The notes under the pieces were generated by a model. That model saw only the letters and a program-made list of their open reading frames with translations, made no database searches and was not told the DNA's origin. A stretch of DNA of 64,000 nt from Aquabacterium olei (lineage in GTDB: Bacteria > Pseudomonadota > Gammaproteobacteria > Burkholderiales > Burkholderiaceae_C), in assembly GCF_003100395.1 (NCBI RefSeq), contig NZ_CP029210.1:1922001-1986000 (forward strand), given 5' to 3'. Below are positions 36,524-46,771 of this stretch, piece after piece. The translations under genes and the position numbers were made by a program. Numbering within the stretch: the stretch's first letter is position 1; every line of letters starts with the position of its first letter.

Positions 36524-39115
36524 TCAGGCTTCGAGGGCGGTCAACAGCTCGGTTTCGACCTGCAGCTGGGCCTTGTCCCCGCGCAGCACATCGCCTGTCA
36601 CGAGGAAGGTGTCTTCCACGCGCTCGCCCAGGGTGCTGACCTTGGCCAGTTGCACGTTGATCTGATGGCGGGCCAGCGTGCGGGCGATCACGTAGAGCAG
36701 GCCGGAGCGGTCGCTGGCGGAGACGGTCAGCAGCCAGCGCTGGGCGCGTTCATCGGGCCGCAGGCTCACACGGGGCTGCACCGGGAAAGACTTCACCCGA
36801 CGCGACAGCCGAGCTCGTGAGGGGTCATGCAGCGGCGCGTCGGATGCGACGCCTTCAGCCAGCTGGTTCTCGACAAGGGCGATCAGGTCGCGGTAGTGCA
36901 CGCCTTCGAATTGCGCGGAACCCGCCGTGAGGATCTGGAACGTGTCGATGGCGTAGCCGGTCTTCGAGGTGTGGATGCGCGCATCCTGAATGCTGAATCC
37001 GGCTCGGTCGAAGTAGCCGCAGATGCGGGCGAAGAGGTCAGGGCGGTCGGGCGCATACACCAGCACCTGAAGGCCTTCGCCCACCGGCGAGAGCCGTGCG
37101 GCCACGACGGGTTTGAGCGTTTCGACGTGGCGCCACAGCATGCGGGTGTGCCAGGCGATGTCGGCCGAGTCATGGCGGGCGAAGTAGCTGGTGTCCAGCG
37201 TGGCCCAGAGCTTCTGCTCGATGCCGGCGGGCATGAAGTACAGCGCCAGGGTGTGCCGCGCCTGCTGCTTGCGCGCCTCGATCTCGGCATCCAGGTGGGG
37301 CCGTGCGCCGCCCAGTGCACGCAGGGTGAGCTTGTAGAGGTCTTCGAGCAGCTTGCCCTTCCAGGCGTTCCAGACCTTGGGGCTGGTGCCGCGGATGTCG
37401 GCGACGGTCAGCAGGTAGAGGCCGGTGAGGAAACGCTCGCTGCCCATGCGCCGCGCGAAGGCCTGGATGACGTCCGGGTCGGACAGGTCTTCCTTCTGCG
37501 CCACGCGCGACATGGTGAGGTGTTCGGCCACGAGGAACTCGACCAGCCGGGCGTCTTCGCCGGTGATGCCGTGGTCCTTGCAAAAGCGGCGCACTTCCAC
37601 CGCACCCAGCTCGGAGTGGTCGCCACCGCGGCCCTTGGCCACGTCGTGGAAGAGGGCGGCCACGTAGAGCAGGTAAGGCTTGTCCCACTCGGACGCCAGT
37701 TGCGTGCAGTAGGGGTACTCGTGCGCGTGCTCCGGAATGAAGAAGCGGCGCATGTTGCGCACGACCATCAGGATGTGCTGATCGACCGTGTAGACGTGGA
37801 ACAGGTCGTGCTGCATCTGGCCGACGATGCGGCGGAACACCCACAGGTAGCGGCCCAGCACCGAGGTCTGGTTCAGCAGGCGCAGCAGGTGGGTCTGGCC
37901 GTGGTCGGCCTTCAGCAACTGCATGAAGGCGGCGTGGTTGGCCGGGTCGCGCCGGAAGGACGCGTCCATGACGTTGCGGGCGTTGTAGAGCGCGCGCAGG
38001 GTGCGGGCCGACAGGCCCTTCAGGGTCTTGTCCTGCTGCAGGGCCAGGAAGGTGCCGAAGATGGCGTGGCGGTCGTGCTCGTAGAGATCGTCGCGGGCCA
38101 CTTCCAGGAAACCGCCGCGGTCGAAGAAGCGCTCGTCGATGCGGCGCATGGGCGCATCGTGTGAGCCCCGCACGCGTTCCTCGATGTTGAGGATGAGGAT
38201 CTGGTTGAGCTGGGTGACCGCTTTGGCCGCCCAGTAATAACGTCGCATCAGCGCTTCGCTGGCGCGCAGGGCCTTGGTGCTTTCGTAGCCGAAGCTGGTG
38301 GCCACGGCGGTCTGCAGGTCGAACACCAGCCGGTCTTCGCGGCGCCCGGCGATCTGGTGCAGCCGCGTGCGGATCAGCTTGAGCAGGCCTTCGTTGCGTT
38401 GCAGCTGGCGCGCTTCGAACGCAGTGAGCAGGCCGTTGCGGGCCAGTTCCGCCCAGTTGCGCCCCAGGCGGGCGGCGCGCGCCAGCCACAGCACCACCTG
38501 CAGATCACGCAGGCCGCCCGGGCTTTCCTTGCAGTTGGGCTCGAGTGCGTACGGCGTGTCCTCGTACTTGGTGTGGCGCTGGCGCATCTCGAGCAGCTTG
38601 GCTGTGAGGAAGGCCGGCACGTCCATGTGCTCGTGGGTGCTGGCTTCCAGTTCCTCGAAGCGGGCGCGGGTGCCGCAGATGAAGCGGGCCTCCAGCAAGG
38701 CAGTTTGCACGGTGACGTCGCGGCGGGCTTCTTCGACGCATTCGTCAACGGTGCGCACGCTGGAGCCGATCTCCAGCCCGATGTCCCAGCAAGCGCTGAT
38801 GAACGCCTCGACCTTGGGTGCGCAGAGGTCTTCTCCGGAGGCCGAGGGCACCACCGGCAGCAGCACCAGCACGTCGATGTCGGAGTAGGGAAAGAGTTCG
38901 CCGCGGCCATAGCCCCCGACTGCCACGAGCGCACCGCCCTTGGGCATGTCGACGTCCTCCCACAACCGGGTCAGGGTGCGGTCGACCAGCCGGGCAAGGT
39001 GCAGCAGCAGCGTGCTGGCCGAGGCAGACGTGGCCCGGGCGTCCTGAAAACGCGTCAGCAGGTCGGTCTTGGCAGCGCGGAAGTCGTTCCGCAGGGCGGC
39101 GATGTCCAGGGTCAT
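36524..39115 (-). CDS. glnD: Bifunctional uridylyltransferase/uridylyl-removing enzyme GlnD
   Basis: Senses glutamine and modifies or demodifies PII proteins by UMP transfer, the top of nitrogen regulation. 863 residues from ATG 39115; a 40-residue upstream extension is rejected because it covers the map terminator. Nucleotidyltransferase motif GGYGRGELFPYSDIDVL at about 65-81, HD hydrolase motif in ALFHDVAKGRGGDHSELG, and two C-terminal ACT domains (from about 685 and 790; the latter with RSGLLYVIARTL). No Shine-Dalgarno seen. Confidence 0.96.
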   Translation of the reverse strand: MTLDIAALRNDFRAAKTDLLTRFQDARATSASASTLLLHLARLVDRTLTRLWEDVDMPKGGALVAVGGYGRGELFPYSDIDVLVLLPVVPSASGEDLCAPKVEAFISACWDIGLEIGSSVRTVDECVEEARRDVTVQTALLEARFICGTRARFEELEASTHEHMDVPAFLTAKLLEMRQRHTKYEDTPYALEPNCKESPGGLRDLQVVLWLARAARLGRNWAELARNGLLTAFEARQLQRNEGLLKLIRTRLHQIAGRREDRLVFDLQTAVATSFGYESTKALRASEALMRRYYWAAKAVTQLNQILILNIEERVRGSHDAPMRRIDERFFDRGGFLEVARDDLYEHDRHAIFGTFLALQQDKTLKGLSARTLRALYNARNVMDASFRRDPANHAAFMQLLKADHGQTHLLRLLNQTSVLGRYLWVFRRIVGQMQHDLFHVYTVDQHILMVVRNMRRFFIPEHAHEYPYCTQLASEWDKPYLLYVAALFHDVAKGRGGDHSELGAVEVRRFCKDHGITGEDARLVEFLVAEHLTMSRVAQKEDLSDPDVIQAFARRMGSERFLTGLYLLTVADIRGTSPKVWNAWKGKLLEDLYKLTLRALGGARPHLDAEIEARKQQARHTLALYFMPAGIEQKLWATLDTSYFARHDSADIAWHTRMLWRHVETLKPVVAARLSPVGEGLQVLVYAPDRPDLFARICGYFDRAGFSIQDARIHTSKTGYAIDTFQILTAGSAQFEGVHYRDLIALVENQLAEGVASDAPLHDPSRARLSRRVKSFPVQPRVSLRPDERAQRWLLTVSASDRSGLLYVIARTLARHQINVQLAKVSTLGERVEDTFLVTGDVLRGDKAQLQVETELLTALEA

Positions 39116-39157
39116 GTGGGAGAACGGTACAGCAGGCCTGGCCCTGGCGGGGCGCAG

Positions 39158-39183
39158 AAAAAAACCCGAGCGGGCGGCTCGGG
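39158..39183 (-). terminator. Rho-independent terminator after map
   Basis: CCCGAGC (39165-39171) pairs with GCTCGGG (39177-39183), 5-base loop, followed on the minus strand by a run of seven T (39164-39158). It lies 20 bases past the map stop. Confidence 0.93.
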
Positions 39184-39203
39184 CCCGGTCGGGTGGTGTG
39201 GCG

Positions 39204-40025
39204 TCAGGCGCTGGCGGTCTGGGCGGCGCTGACAAAGTCCGGGATGGGCGGGCTGCCGGCCGACAACGTCAACACTTCGTAGCCGGTTTCGGTGACGAGC
39301 ACGGTGTGCTCCCACTGAGCGGACAGCGAGCGGTCCTTCGTGACGATGGTCCAGCCATCACCCAGCGACTTGATGTCGCGCTTGCCGGCGTTGATCATGG
39401 GCTCGATCGTGAAGATCATGCCGGGCTTGAGTTCTTCCAGTGTGCCGGGGCGGCCGTAGTGCAGCACCTGCGGCTCTTCGTGGAACTTGCGGCCGATGCC
39501 GTGCCCGCAGAACTCGCGCACCACCGAGAAGCCGTTGTTCTCGGCAAAGGTCTGGATGGTGTGGCCGATGTCGCCCAGGCGTGCACCGGGCTTGACCTTG
39601 GCGATGCCCTTCCACATGGCTTCGTAGGTGAAGGCGCACAGGCGCTTGGCCGCGATCGAGCCATTGCCGCAGATGAACATGCGGCTCGTGTCACCGTGCC
39701 AGCCGTCCTTGATGACGGTGATGTCGATGTTGACGATGTCGCCGTCCTTCAGGGGGCGGTCGTTCGGGATGCCGTGGCAGACCTGGTGGTTGATCGACGT
39801 GCAGATCGATTTGGGGTAGGGCTTGTGGCCGCCCGGCGCGTAGTTCAGGGGCGCTGGCACGCAGCCCTGCACATTGACCATGTAGTCATGGGCGAGGCGA
39901 TCCAGCTCTTCGGTGGTGACGCCGGGCTTCACGAACGGCGTGAGGTAGTCCAGCACCTCGGAGGCGAGGCGCCCTGCGACGCGCATGGCGTCGATCTCGG
40001 CGCCGGTCTTGATGGTGATGCTCAT
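39204..40025 (-). CDS. map: Methionine aminopeptidase type I
   Basis: Removes the initiator Met from nascent proteins. 273 residues. Metal ligands: Asp in NIDITVIKDG, Asp in GDTSRMF, His in GHGIGRKFH, Glu in TIEPMINAG and Glu in QWEHTVLV; His in ICTSINHQVCHGIP is the substrate-contact His. No N-terminal zinc/SH3 extension (type Ia). There is no Shine-Dalgarno, and a GATAAT -10 ends 8 bases before the ATG, suggesting a very short or absent leader. Divergent from purL. Confidence 0.96.
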   Translation of the reverse strand: MSITIKTGAEIDAMRVAGRLASEVLDYLTPFVKPGVTTEELDRLAHDYMVNVQGCVPAPLNYAPGGHKPYPKSICTSINHQVCHGIPNDRPLKDGDIVNIDITVIKDGWHGDTSRMFICGNGSIAAKRLCAFTYEAMWKGIAKVKPGARLGDIGHTIQTFAENNGFSVVREFCGHGIGRKFHEEPQVLHYGRPGTLEELKPGMIFTIEPMINAGKRDIKSLGDGWTIVTKDRSLSAQWEHTVLVTETGYEVLTLSAGSPPIPDFVSAAQTASA

Positions 40026-40033
40026 GGGCAGGG

Positions 40034-40063
40034 ATTATCCGCAATTGGCGTGGGGTATGTCGC
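40034..40063 (-). promoter_or_regulatory. Predicted promoter of map
   Basis: Minus strand: -35-like GCGACA (40063-40058), 18-base spacer, -10 GATAAT (40039-40034). A transcript starting 6-7 bases downstream would begin within about 2 bases of the map ATG. Confidence 0.5.
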
Positions 40064-40177
40064 TGTCAGGGAAAACAGAAACAGAGGGGGTGGCGGGCTT
40101 TCCCGGACAGGGGCCGGTAAAATTCTCGTTTTTCCGCACGACCGCCCTCCGCCGTGACCGAACGCACCCCCGCACCG

Positions 40178-43100
40178 ATGTCGACCCTGATGCACTTCGA
40201 GGGCGGCAACGCCCTGGCTCCCCACCAGATCCACGCGCTGCTGCCGAAGCTGCAGGCCATCAACCCGAAGATCACGGCCGTGCATGCGCGGCACGTGCAC
40301 TGGGTGGCCGCGGACCAGGCCCTGGCCGCCGGTGAGGTCGACAAGCTGGCCGCGCTGCTGAACTACGGCGACGCCTACGAGGGCCCGCAGGACGGCGAAC
40401 TGATCGTGGTGGCGCCGCGCCTGGGCACGCTGTCGCCCTGGGCCTCGAAGGCGACCGACATTGCGCACAACTGCGGCCTGGCGATTCGCCGCGTGGAGCG
40501 CGTGACCGAGTACCGCCTGACGTTGAAGGCCGGTCTGCTGGGCTCGCTGACGGGCGGCGCCAAGGGCCTGACCGCCGACGAACTGGCCGCCTGCGCCGCG
40601 CTGCTGCACGACCGCATGACGGAAAGCGTGCTGCTGGCCCGCGAGGAAGCTCGCCACCTGTTCGACGAGAAGCCCGGCCAGCCCATGGCCCATGTGGACG
40701 TGCTGGCCCGCGGCCGTGCGGCGCTGGAAGAAGCCAACGTGAGCTTCGGCCTGGCGCTGTCGGATGACGAAATCGACTACCTGGTGAACGCCTTCACCGG
40801 CCTGAAGCGCAACCCGACCGACGTCGAGCTGATGATGTTCGCCCAGGCGAACTCGGAGCACTGCCGCCACAAGATCTTCAACGCGAAGTTCACCATCGAC
40901 GGCCACGAGCAGGACCTGTCGATGTTCGGCATGATCCGTCACACCGAGAAGGTGAGCCCGCAGCACACCGTGGTGGCCTACTCGGACAACGCCTCCATCA
41001 TGGAAGGCCACGCCATCGAGCGCTGGATGCCCGAGGGCTACACCAACGCGCCGCAGTACAAGGCGCGCGAAGAGCTGGCCCACGTGCTGATGAAGGTGGA
41101 AACGCACAACCACCCGACGGCGATTTCGCCGTTCCCGGGCGCTTCGACGGGCGCCGGTGGTGAGATTCGCGACGAAGGCGCCACGGGCCGCGGCTCGCGT
41201 CCGAAGTCGGGCCTCACGGGTTTCTCGGTGTCGAACCTGCACCTGCCGGGCACGAACGAGCCGTGGGAGCAGAACCCCGTCGGCAAGCCCGAGCACATCG
41301 CCAGCCCGCTGCAGATCATGACCGAAGGCCCGCTGGGCGGCGCCGCGTTCAACAACGAGTTCGGCCGTTCTAACCTGGGCGGCTACTTCCGCGTGTTCGA
41401 GCAGACGGTGGGTGAGGGCGCCGAGGCCATCCGCCGCGGTTATCACAAGCCCATCATGATCGCCGGGGGCATCGGCACGATCAGCGCCGAACAGACGAAG
41501 AAGATTGTGTTCGGTGCGGGCACGTTGCTGATCCAGCTGGGCGGCCCGGGCATGCGCATCGGCATGGCCGGCGCAGCGGCGTCGTCGATGGCGGCGGGCA
41601 CCAACGCGGCCGACCTCGACTTCGACTCGGTGCAACGTGGCAACCCGGAGATCGAGCGCCGCGCGCAGGAAGTCATCAACCACTGTTGGGGCCTGGGCGC
41701 GAACAACCCGATTCTGGCGATCCACGACGTGGGCGCCGGCGGCATCTCGAATGCCTTCCCCGAACTGGTGGACGGCGCGGGCAAGGGGGCGCGCTTCGAC
41801 CTGAGCAAGGTGCCGCTGGAAGAAACCGGCCTGGCCCCGAAGGAAATCTGGTGCAACGAGAGCCAGGAACGCTACGTTCTGGCCATTGCCCCGGAAAGCC
41901 TGCCCATCTTCACCGCGATGTGCGAGCGCGAGCGCTGCCCGTTCGGCGTGATCGGCACGGCCACCGATGCGCTCGAACTGATCCTCGAAGACACGACCCA
42001 ACCGCAGGCCGATAAGGCCGTGGACATGCCGATGGAGGTGCTGCTGGGCAAACCGCCCAAGATGCACCGCGTCGTTGAGCGCGTGCAGTGGGACGGCGGC
42101 CAGCTGGACCTGACCGGCGTGCCGCTGGAGCAGGTGGCGATGGACGTGCTGCGCCATCCGACCGTGGCCAGCAAGCGCTTTTTGATCACCATTGGCGACC
42201 GCACCGTGGGTGGCCTGAACCACCGCGACCAGATGGTGGGCCCGTGGCAGGTGCCCGTGGCCGACGTGGCCGTGACCCTGGCCGACTTCAAGGGCTTTGC
42301 CGGCGAGGCGATGGCCATGGGCGAGCGCACGCCGCTGGCGTCGGTCAACGCGCCTGCATCCGGCCGCATGGCCGTGGGTGAGGCGATCACCAACCTGCTG
42401 GCAGCGCCGATCGAGCTGCCGCGCGTCAAGCTGTCGGCCAACTGGATGGCGGCCTGTGGCGAAAAGGGCGAAGACGCCGCGCTGTACGACACCGTGAAGG
42501 CCGTGGGCCTGGAGCTGTGTCCCGCGTTGGGCATTTCCATCCCGGTGGGCAAGGACTCGCTGTCGATGCGCACCAAGTGGAGCGACAACGGGGCCACCAA
42601 GCAGGTGACGGCGCCTGTGTCGCTGATCGTGACCGCATTCGCGTCGATCGGCGACGTGCGTGGCACGCTGACGCCGCAGCTGGTGACGCAGGAAAACGGC
42701 CAGCCGCTGGACACCACCCTGATCCTGGTGGACCTGGGCGAAGGCAAGAAGCGCATGGGCGGCTCGATGCTGGCCCAGGTGCTGAACCAGTTCGGCAACG
42801 AGGTGCCGGACGTCGACAACCCCGAGCTGCTCAAGGCCACGGTGAATGCGGTGAACGCCCTGCGCGCCGACGGCAAGCTGCTGGCCTACCACGACCGGGG
42901 TGACGGCGGCCTGTGGGCCACCGTGTGCGAGATGGCCTTTGCGGGCCACACCGGGGTCAGCATCAACGTCGACATGCTGGTGACGGAAAGCGCCGGCATC
43001 GACGACAGCCGCGCCGACTTCGGTGACTCGAAGAACTGGGCCGGCCAGGTGGGCGAGCGTCGCAATGAGCTGACGCTCAAGGCGCTGTTCAACGAAGAAC

Positions 43101-44212
43101 TGGGCGTGGTGCTGCAGGTGCGCACCGCCGAGCGTGACGCCGTGCTGCAGGTGCTGCGTGCACACGGCCTGAGCAAGCACACCCATGTGATCGGCAAGCC
43201 CAACCTGAAGGGCCAGGCCGCGCAGGAAGTGCAGGTCTGGCGCGATGCCAAGCCTGTGCTGACCGCGCCGCTGGAGCAGCTGCACAAGACCTGGGACGAG
43301 GTGAGCTGGCGCATCGCCCAGCTGCGCGACAACCCGGCCTGTGCCGACAGCGAGCACGCCGCCGTGGGGGCGCCGGCCGATCCGGGCATGAGCCTGCACC
43401 TGACCTTCGACCCGCTGGACGATGTGGCCGCGCCCTTCATCCACAAGGCACGCCCCAAGGTCGCCATCCTGCGCGAGCAGGGCGTGAACTCGCACGTGGA
43501 AATGGCCTACGCCATGCACCAGGGCGGCTTCGACACCTTCGACGTGCACATGAGCGACCTGCAGGCCGGCCGCGCCCGCCTGGACCAGTTCCAGGGCTTT
43601 GTGGCGTGCGGCGGCTTCAGCTATGGCGACACGCTGGGTGCCGGTGAAGGCTGGGCCCGCTCCATCATGTTCAACCCGCAGCTGGCCGAGCAGTTTGCGG
43701 CCTTCTTCGGCCGCACCGACACCTTCGCGCTGGGCGTGTGCAACGGCTGCCAGATGCTGGCCGCCCTGAGCCCCATCATCCCGGGTGCGCAGGACTGGCC
43801 GAAGTTCACCCACAACCAGAGCACGCGCTTCGAAGCACGCCTGAGCCTGGTCGAGGTGCTGGAAAGCCCGTCGCTGTTCTTCCAGGGCATGGCCGGCAGC
43901 CGCATGCCGATCGCCGTGTCGCACGGTGAAGGCTTTGCCAACTTCGCCCAGCGTGGCGACCCGGCCAAGGTGCACCGCGCGCTGCGCTACGTGGACAACA
44001 CCGGCGCGCCGACCGAGGTGTACCCGTGCAACCCGAACGGCTCGCCCGAAGGCCTGACCGCGGTGACGACGGCCGATGGCCGCTTCACGGCCATGATGCC
44101 GCACCCGGAGCGCGTGTTCCGCAACATCCAGATGAGCTGGACCAGCGGCGACAAGAGTGCTCCGAGCCCGTGGCTGCGCATGTTCCGCAACGCCCGCAAG
44201 TGGGTGGGCTGA
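40178..44212 (+). CDS. purL: Phosphoribosylformylglycinamidine synthase, long single-chain PurL
   Basis: ATP-dependent conversion of FGAR to FGAM with glutamine-derived ammonia in purine synthesis. 1344 residues from ATG 40178, matching the large proteobacterial PurL; GTG 40154 would add 8 residues. Order: N-terminal PurS-like domain, linker with [20 protein letters not shown], two AIRS-like ATPase halves ([20 protein letters not shown] area; [13 protein letters not shown]), then a C-terminal class I glutaminase with nucleophile Cys in [10 protein letters not shown] and His-Glu in MPHPERVF. A -10-like TAAAAT lies about 50 bases upstream. Confidence 0.97.
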   Translation: MSTLMHFEGGNALAPHQIHALLPKLQAINPKITAVHARHVHWVAADQALAAGEVDKLAALLNYGDAYEGPQDGELIVVAPRLGTLSPWASKATDIAHNCGLAIRRVERVTEYRLTLKAGLLGSLTGGAKGLTADELAACAALLHDRMTESVLLAREEARHLFDEKPGQPMAHVDVLARGRAALEEANVSFGLALSDDEIDYLVNAFTGLKRNPTDVELMMFAQANSEHCRHKIFNAKFTIDGHEQDLSMFGMIRHTEKVSPQHTVVAYSDNASIMEGHAIERWMPEGYTNAPQYKAREELAHVLMKVETHNHPTAISPFPGASTGAGGEIRDEGATGRGSRPKSGLTGFSVSNLHLPGTNEPWEQNPVGKPEHIASPLQIMTEGPLGGAAFNNEFGRSNLGGYFRVFEQTVGEGAEAIRRGYHKPIMIAGGIGTISAEQTKKIVFGAGTLLIQLGGPGMRIGMAGAAASSMAAGTNAADLDFDSVQRGNPEIERRAQEVINHCWGLGANNPILAIHDVGAGGISNAFPELVDGAGKGARFDLSKVPLEETGLAPKEIWCNESQERYVLAIAPESLPIFTAMCERERCPFGVIGTATDALELILEDTTQPQADKAVDMPMEVLLGKPPKMHRVVERVQWDGGQLDLTGVPLEQVAMDVLRHPTVASKRFLITIGDRTVGGLNHRDQMVGPWQVPVADVAVTLADFKGFAGEAMAMGERTPLASVNAPASGRMAVGEAITNLLAAPIELPRVKLSANWMAACGEKGEDAALYDTVKAVGLELCPALGISIPVGKDSLSMRTKWSDNGATKQVTAPVSLIVTAFASIGDVRGTLTPQLVTQENGQPLDTTLILVDLGEGKKRMGGSMLAQVLNQFGNEVPDVDNPELLKATVNAVNALRADGKLLAYHDRGDGGLWATVCEMAFAGHTGVSINVDMLVTESAGIDDSRADFGDSKNWAGQVGERRNELTLKALFNEELGVVLQVRTAERDAVLQVLRAHGLSKHTHVIGKPNLKGQAAQEVQVWRDAKPVLTAPLEQLHKTWDEVSWRIAQLRDNPACADSEHAAVGAPADPGMSLHLTFDPLDDVAAPFIHKARPKVAILREQGVNSHVEMAYAMHQGGFDTFDVHMSDLQAGRARLDQFQGFVACGGFSYGDTLGAGEGWARSIMFNPQLAEQFAAFFGRTDTFALGVCNGCQMLAALSPIIPGAQDWPKFTHNQSTRFEARLSLVEVLESPSLFFQGMAGSRMPIAVSHGEGFANFAQRGDPAKVHRALRYVDNTGAPTEVYPCNPNGSPEGLTAVTTADGRFTAMMPHPERVFRNIQMSWTSGDKSAPSPWLRMFRNARKWVG

Positions 44213-44214
44213 TC

Positions 44215-46305
44215 TCAGTCTGAAGCGGGGTCCGGGCGCGCCGATGGGGCCGCCCGGTCGGTGCGTCGCGGGGCGGCATACCAGGCATCCCAGGCGCAGA
44301 AGAGGCCCCAGCCCAGCTGCGTTGCCCAGGCCTGCGTGAGCACGCGCGCGGCGATGTCGGCTGAGCCATGCCACCACACCCAGGTCGCGCGCACGGTGAT
44401 GACGCTCGCCCACCCCGCGGCCACCAGGAACATCATCAGGCCGAGGGCTGCGCGCCGCTGCAGCCATTGTGCGCTGCCGGGCACCGCGAACGAGGCCAGT
44501 GCAGCGAGCATCGCCGGAATGGGCCGGCGTGAAGCGGCTGACGCCCCGGTGGTGGCTCGGGGCCGCGGCACCGCCCGCACGTTGAGCAGCGCCGCCACAC
44601 GGCGTGCAGTGACCGACGAGCGCACCGCGCCTTCCACCATGGTGCCATCACGCAGTTGCAGTCGCAACCAGCCATCGTCGGCGGGTTGACGCAGCAGGCG
44701 CTGCCACACGGTAAGGCGTGCCGCTGGCGGCAAGGCCACGCGGGCGATGTCAGCCCTCGGCACACGGTGCTCGAGCACCCGGCGACCGAGTGTGATCCGG
44801 AAGCTCAGCAGTCGGCGATCGGTCAGCACGATCCAGCGCTGGCCGCCCAGCGGTTGCAGGATGAAGGTTTCGCGAACCTGCTCGCCCGGCTCGAGCAACT
44901 GCGCGAGGGCGTCGTCGGTCTGCAGCCAGCGTACGGCGAGCAGGTTCAGCAGGCCCTCGGCCCAGGGGGCTTCAGCGAGTCGCTTCGTCTGGCGGCGCAC
45001 CTCGTGCAGCAGGGCAACCAGGCCTGCCAGCAGCCCGAAGAACAGGGCCCACGTGGCCATGCGTGCCTTGTCGGAGTCGCCCGCGGTGTCGCCTTCCCAG
45101 TGGCGAATCAGTGCCTGCCAGGCCGCGAGCCACACGAGCAGCAGCAGCCAGGGCCAGGCGGCGCGCAGCGCCACCTTGCGCAAGGCAGGGCCATCGAGTA
45201 CCGGGGTGCCGAGGGTGGCCAGCAGGGGCCGCATGGCGCGCGCGCGGCTTGATCGGGTCAGCTGCCCCTGCCAGGCCAGGGCAACCAGGGCGAGCACGAG
45301 CCCTGCCACGCCGCCCCGCAATCCCCAGAGGTACAGCCGATCGAAACCCTGCCGCTTTGCGTACAGCGCAGCCAGTTCGGCCTGGGCGTGGGGATCGCCG
45401 AAGTCCGGCAGAGCTTCGCGGTCCAGCCCGAAACGACGCACGCGCCAGGTGGCCCCATCCACCACCAGCAGGGTGTCGTGCCGCCAGGCCAGGTCCTGGG
45501 GCTGGGCGTCATCGGGGAGGGGCAGGGTCTGCTCGTCGCCGTCCGGCCAGACGTTGACGATGCGGCCGACCTGCATCCCGTTGCGCATCCGGGCCACGCT
45601 GGCCAGGGGCCGGAGACGCCCGTCGGCCTGGGGCACGGGCGCGACCCAGCTCAGGTAGCGCGCAGTCGTCTCGTTGTGCTTGAACTGGATGCGCCGGCGC
45701 TCCTGCAGGGTCTGTGGATCGAGTTCGACCAGTGCGAAGCGGTTGGTGTCGGTGGTCCACAGGGCATCCGGCGCCCACCACAGCCCGTTGGTGAAACGGT
45801 ACAGGCCCGGGCGGGTGACGGCTCGGAAGCGCCCGTCGACTTCGAACACCAGCACGCGGTGCCCCCCTGCGGTGGCCACGGCGATCGCGCCTTGCGGGCT
45901 GACGACCACGGTCATCGGGTGATCCAGCAGCTTGCGGAGGTCGTCGGGCCACTGCAGCGCCGTCTGCCCGCTCAGGCGCCGGGTGCGCGTGTCGAGCCAT
46001 TGAAGGATGGCGCTGCCGTTCTGGCTGATGAGCAGCCGCTGGCCGGGCGCGGGCGCGATGGCGGCCGGTCGGTCGGGCAGGCCCAATGCCGCGATGGGGA
46101 TGCGAGCCAGCAGAGTACCGTCGGCATCGAGCTGCCAGAACGCGTCGTTGACGGTGAGCCAGACCTGGCCGTCCGGCAGGGCCGCCAGCGCCTGCGGTCC
46201 TTGAAGCGCACCGGCCTGGCGTTGTGCCCACAGGCTGGCGCCGATGGCGGCCAGCGAAGCCAGCACGGCTGCCCATGCAAGCCAGCGAAGAATGCGTGCC
46301 CCCAC
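44215..46305 (-). CDS. Multidomain membrane protein: propeller-like, bacterial-PH-like and C-terminal TM2-like segments
   Basis: Not a family I can name. 696 residues, GTG start with GGGGA 6-7 bases upstream. Membrane segment 6-27; then 35-320 has repeating short blocks such as LAALPDGQVWLTVNDAFW and VLVFEVDGRF that look like NHL/SMP-type beta-propeller blades; further membrane segments at 331-346, 382-400 and 417-434; a soluble stretch 475-575 (QRWIVLTDRRLLSFRITLGR) resembling bacterial PH domains; and a hydrophobic C-terminus 598-676 with VPGSAQWLQRRAALG, similar to the PGxGQ motif of TM2/DUF5683 proteins. It is convergent with purL (2-base gap) and last in the 44-50 kb minus-strand run. 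Domain calls are by eye; function unknown. Confidence 0.75.
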   Translation of the reverse strand: MGARILRWLAWAAVLASLAAIGASLWAQRQAGALQGPQALAALPDGQVWLTVNDAFWQLDADGTLLARIPIAALGLPDRPAAIAPAPGQRLLISQNGSAILQWLDTRTRRLSGQTALQWPDDLRKLLDHPMTVVVSPQGAIAVATAGGHRVLVFEVDGRFRAVTRPGLYRFTNGLWWAPDALWTTDTNRFALVELDPQTLQERRRIQFKHNETTARYLSWVAPVPQADGRLRPLASVARMRNGMQVGRIVNVWPDGDEQTLPLPDDAQPQDLAWRHDTLLVVDGATWRVRRFGLDREALPDFGDPHAQAELAALYAKRQGFDRLYLWGLRGGVAGLVLALVALAWQGQLTRSSRARAMRPLLATLGTPVLDGPALRKVALRAAWPWLLLLVWLAAWQALIRHWEGDTAGDSDKARMATWALFFGLLAGLVALLHEVRRQTKRLAEAPWAEGLLNLLAVRWLQTDDALAQLLEPGEQVRETFILQPLGGQRWIVLTDRRLLSFRITLGRRVLEHRVPRADIARVALPPAARLTVWQRLLRQPADDGWLRLQLRDGTMVEGAVRSSVTARRVAALLNVRAVPRPRATTGASAASRRPIPAMLAALASFAVPGSAQWLQRRAALGLMMFLVAAGWASVITVRATWVWWHGSADIAARVLTQAWATQLGWGLFCAWDAWYAAPRRTDRAAPSARPDPASD

Positions 46306-46306
46306 C

Positions 46307-46340
46307 AGTGTCCCCTGTCGTTCTTGTGTGTCGGGACACT
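46307..46340. promoter_or_regulatory. Inverted repeat overlapping the ribosome-binding site and a -10 of the 44.2-46.3 kb gene
   Basis: AGTGTCCC (46307-46314) and GGGACACT (46333-46340) are perfect 8-base arms 18 bases apart. The lower arm contains the GGGGA ribosome-binding site of the downstream membrane protein. The upper arm overlaps a minus-strand TATAGT (46343-46338). It could be an operator, or an RNA stem for transcripts starting further upstream. The rest of the 111-base gap shows no gene. Confidence 0.45.
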
Positions 46341-46416
46341 ATACCGGCCGCCTTGCCGGGCGGCCGCGCTGCGGCTCGCCGCGGATTCCCCCGGCTGCGA
46401 GGCGGAGGCGGAGGCT

Positions 46417-46737
46417 TCAGCCCGCCTGCGGCACCAGGCGCACGGTGTAACCCTGGCCCGATGCGATGACGGCCAGCAGGCGGTCGATGTTGGGGTGCTT
46501 GCCGGGGTTGGCGCGCGAGTCGGCGGTGTGTTCGGCGTAGATCTCGAGGCCTTCTTCGGCGGCCGCAGTGTCGATGCTGCCGTGTTTGGCGGCCAGGGCG
46601 GCGTACACCGCGAGCGAGCCGGCCTGGCCGGGCTTGTTCTCGATGCGGGCGGCGACCTCGCCAGCGGCGTTGATCAGCTCGAGGGCCGCGAGATGGGCGA
46701 CCGGGGGCAGTTGCTTGAGGTTGTCGGCAAAGGCCAT
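46417..46737 (-). CDS. DUF2322 family protein
   Basis: Conserved protein of unknown function (DUF2322). 106 residues from ATG 46737 (MAFADNLKQLPPV); the frame extends to 46890 inside the PRPP-synthetase-like gene, but the family starts here. Family blocks: ARIENKPGQAGSLAVY, LEIYAEHTADSRANPGKHPN and IDRLLAVIA. No signal peptide or membrane segment. It follows the PRPP-synthetase-like gene by 34 bases. No catalytic signature is evident. Confidence 0.85.
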   Translation of the reverse strand: MAFADNLKQLPPVAHLAALELINAAGEVAARIENKPGQAGSLAVYAALAAKHGSIDTAAAEEGLEIYAEHTADSRANPGKHPNIDRLLAVIASGQGYTVRLVPQAG

Positions 46738-46771
46738 GGTGTGGGGGCTCCGGGGTGCGGAGCGCAGGGGG

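Noticed and set aside
40022..44467. Minus-strand open frame of 1481 codons opposite purL
   Set aside because: Antisense shadow of purL; it also runs through the map/purL promoter region.
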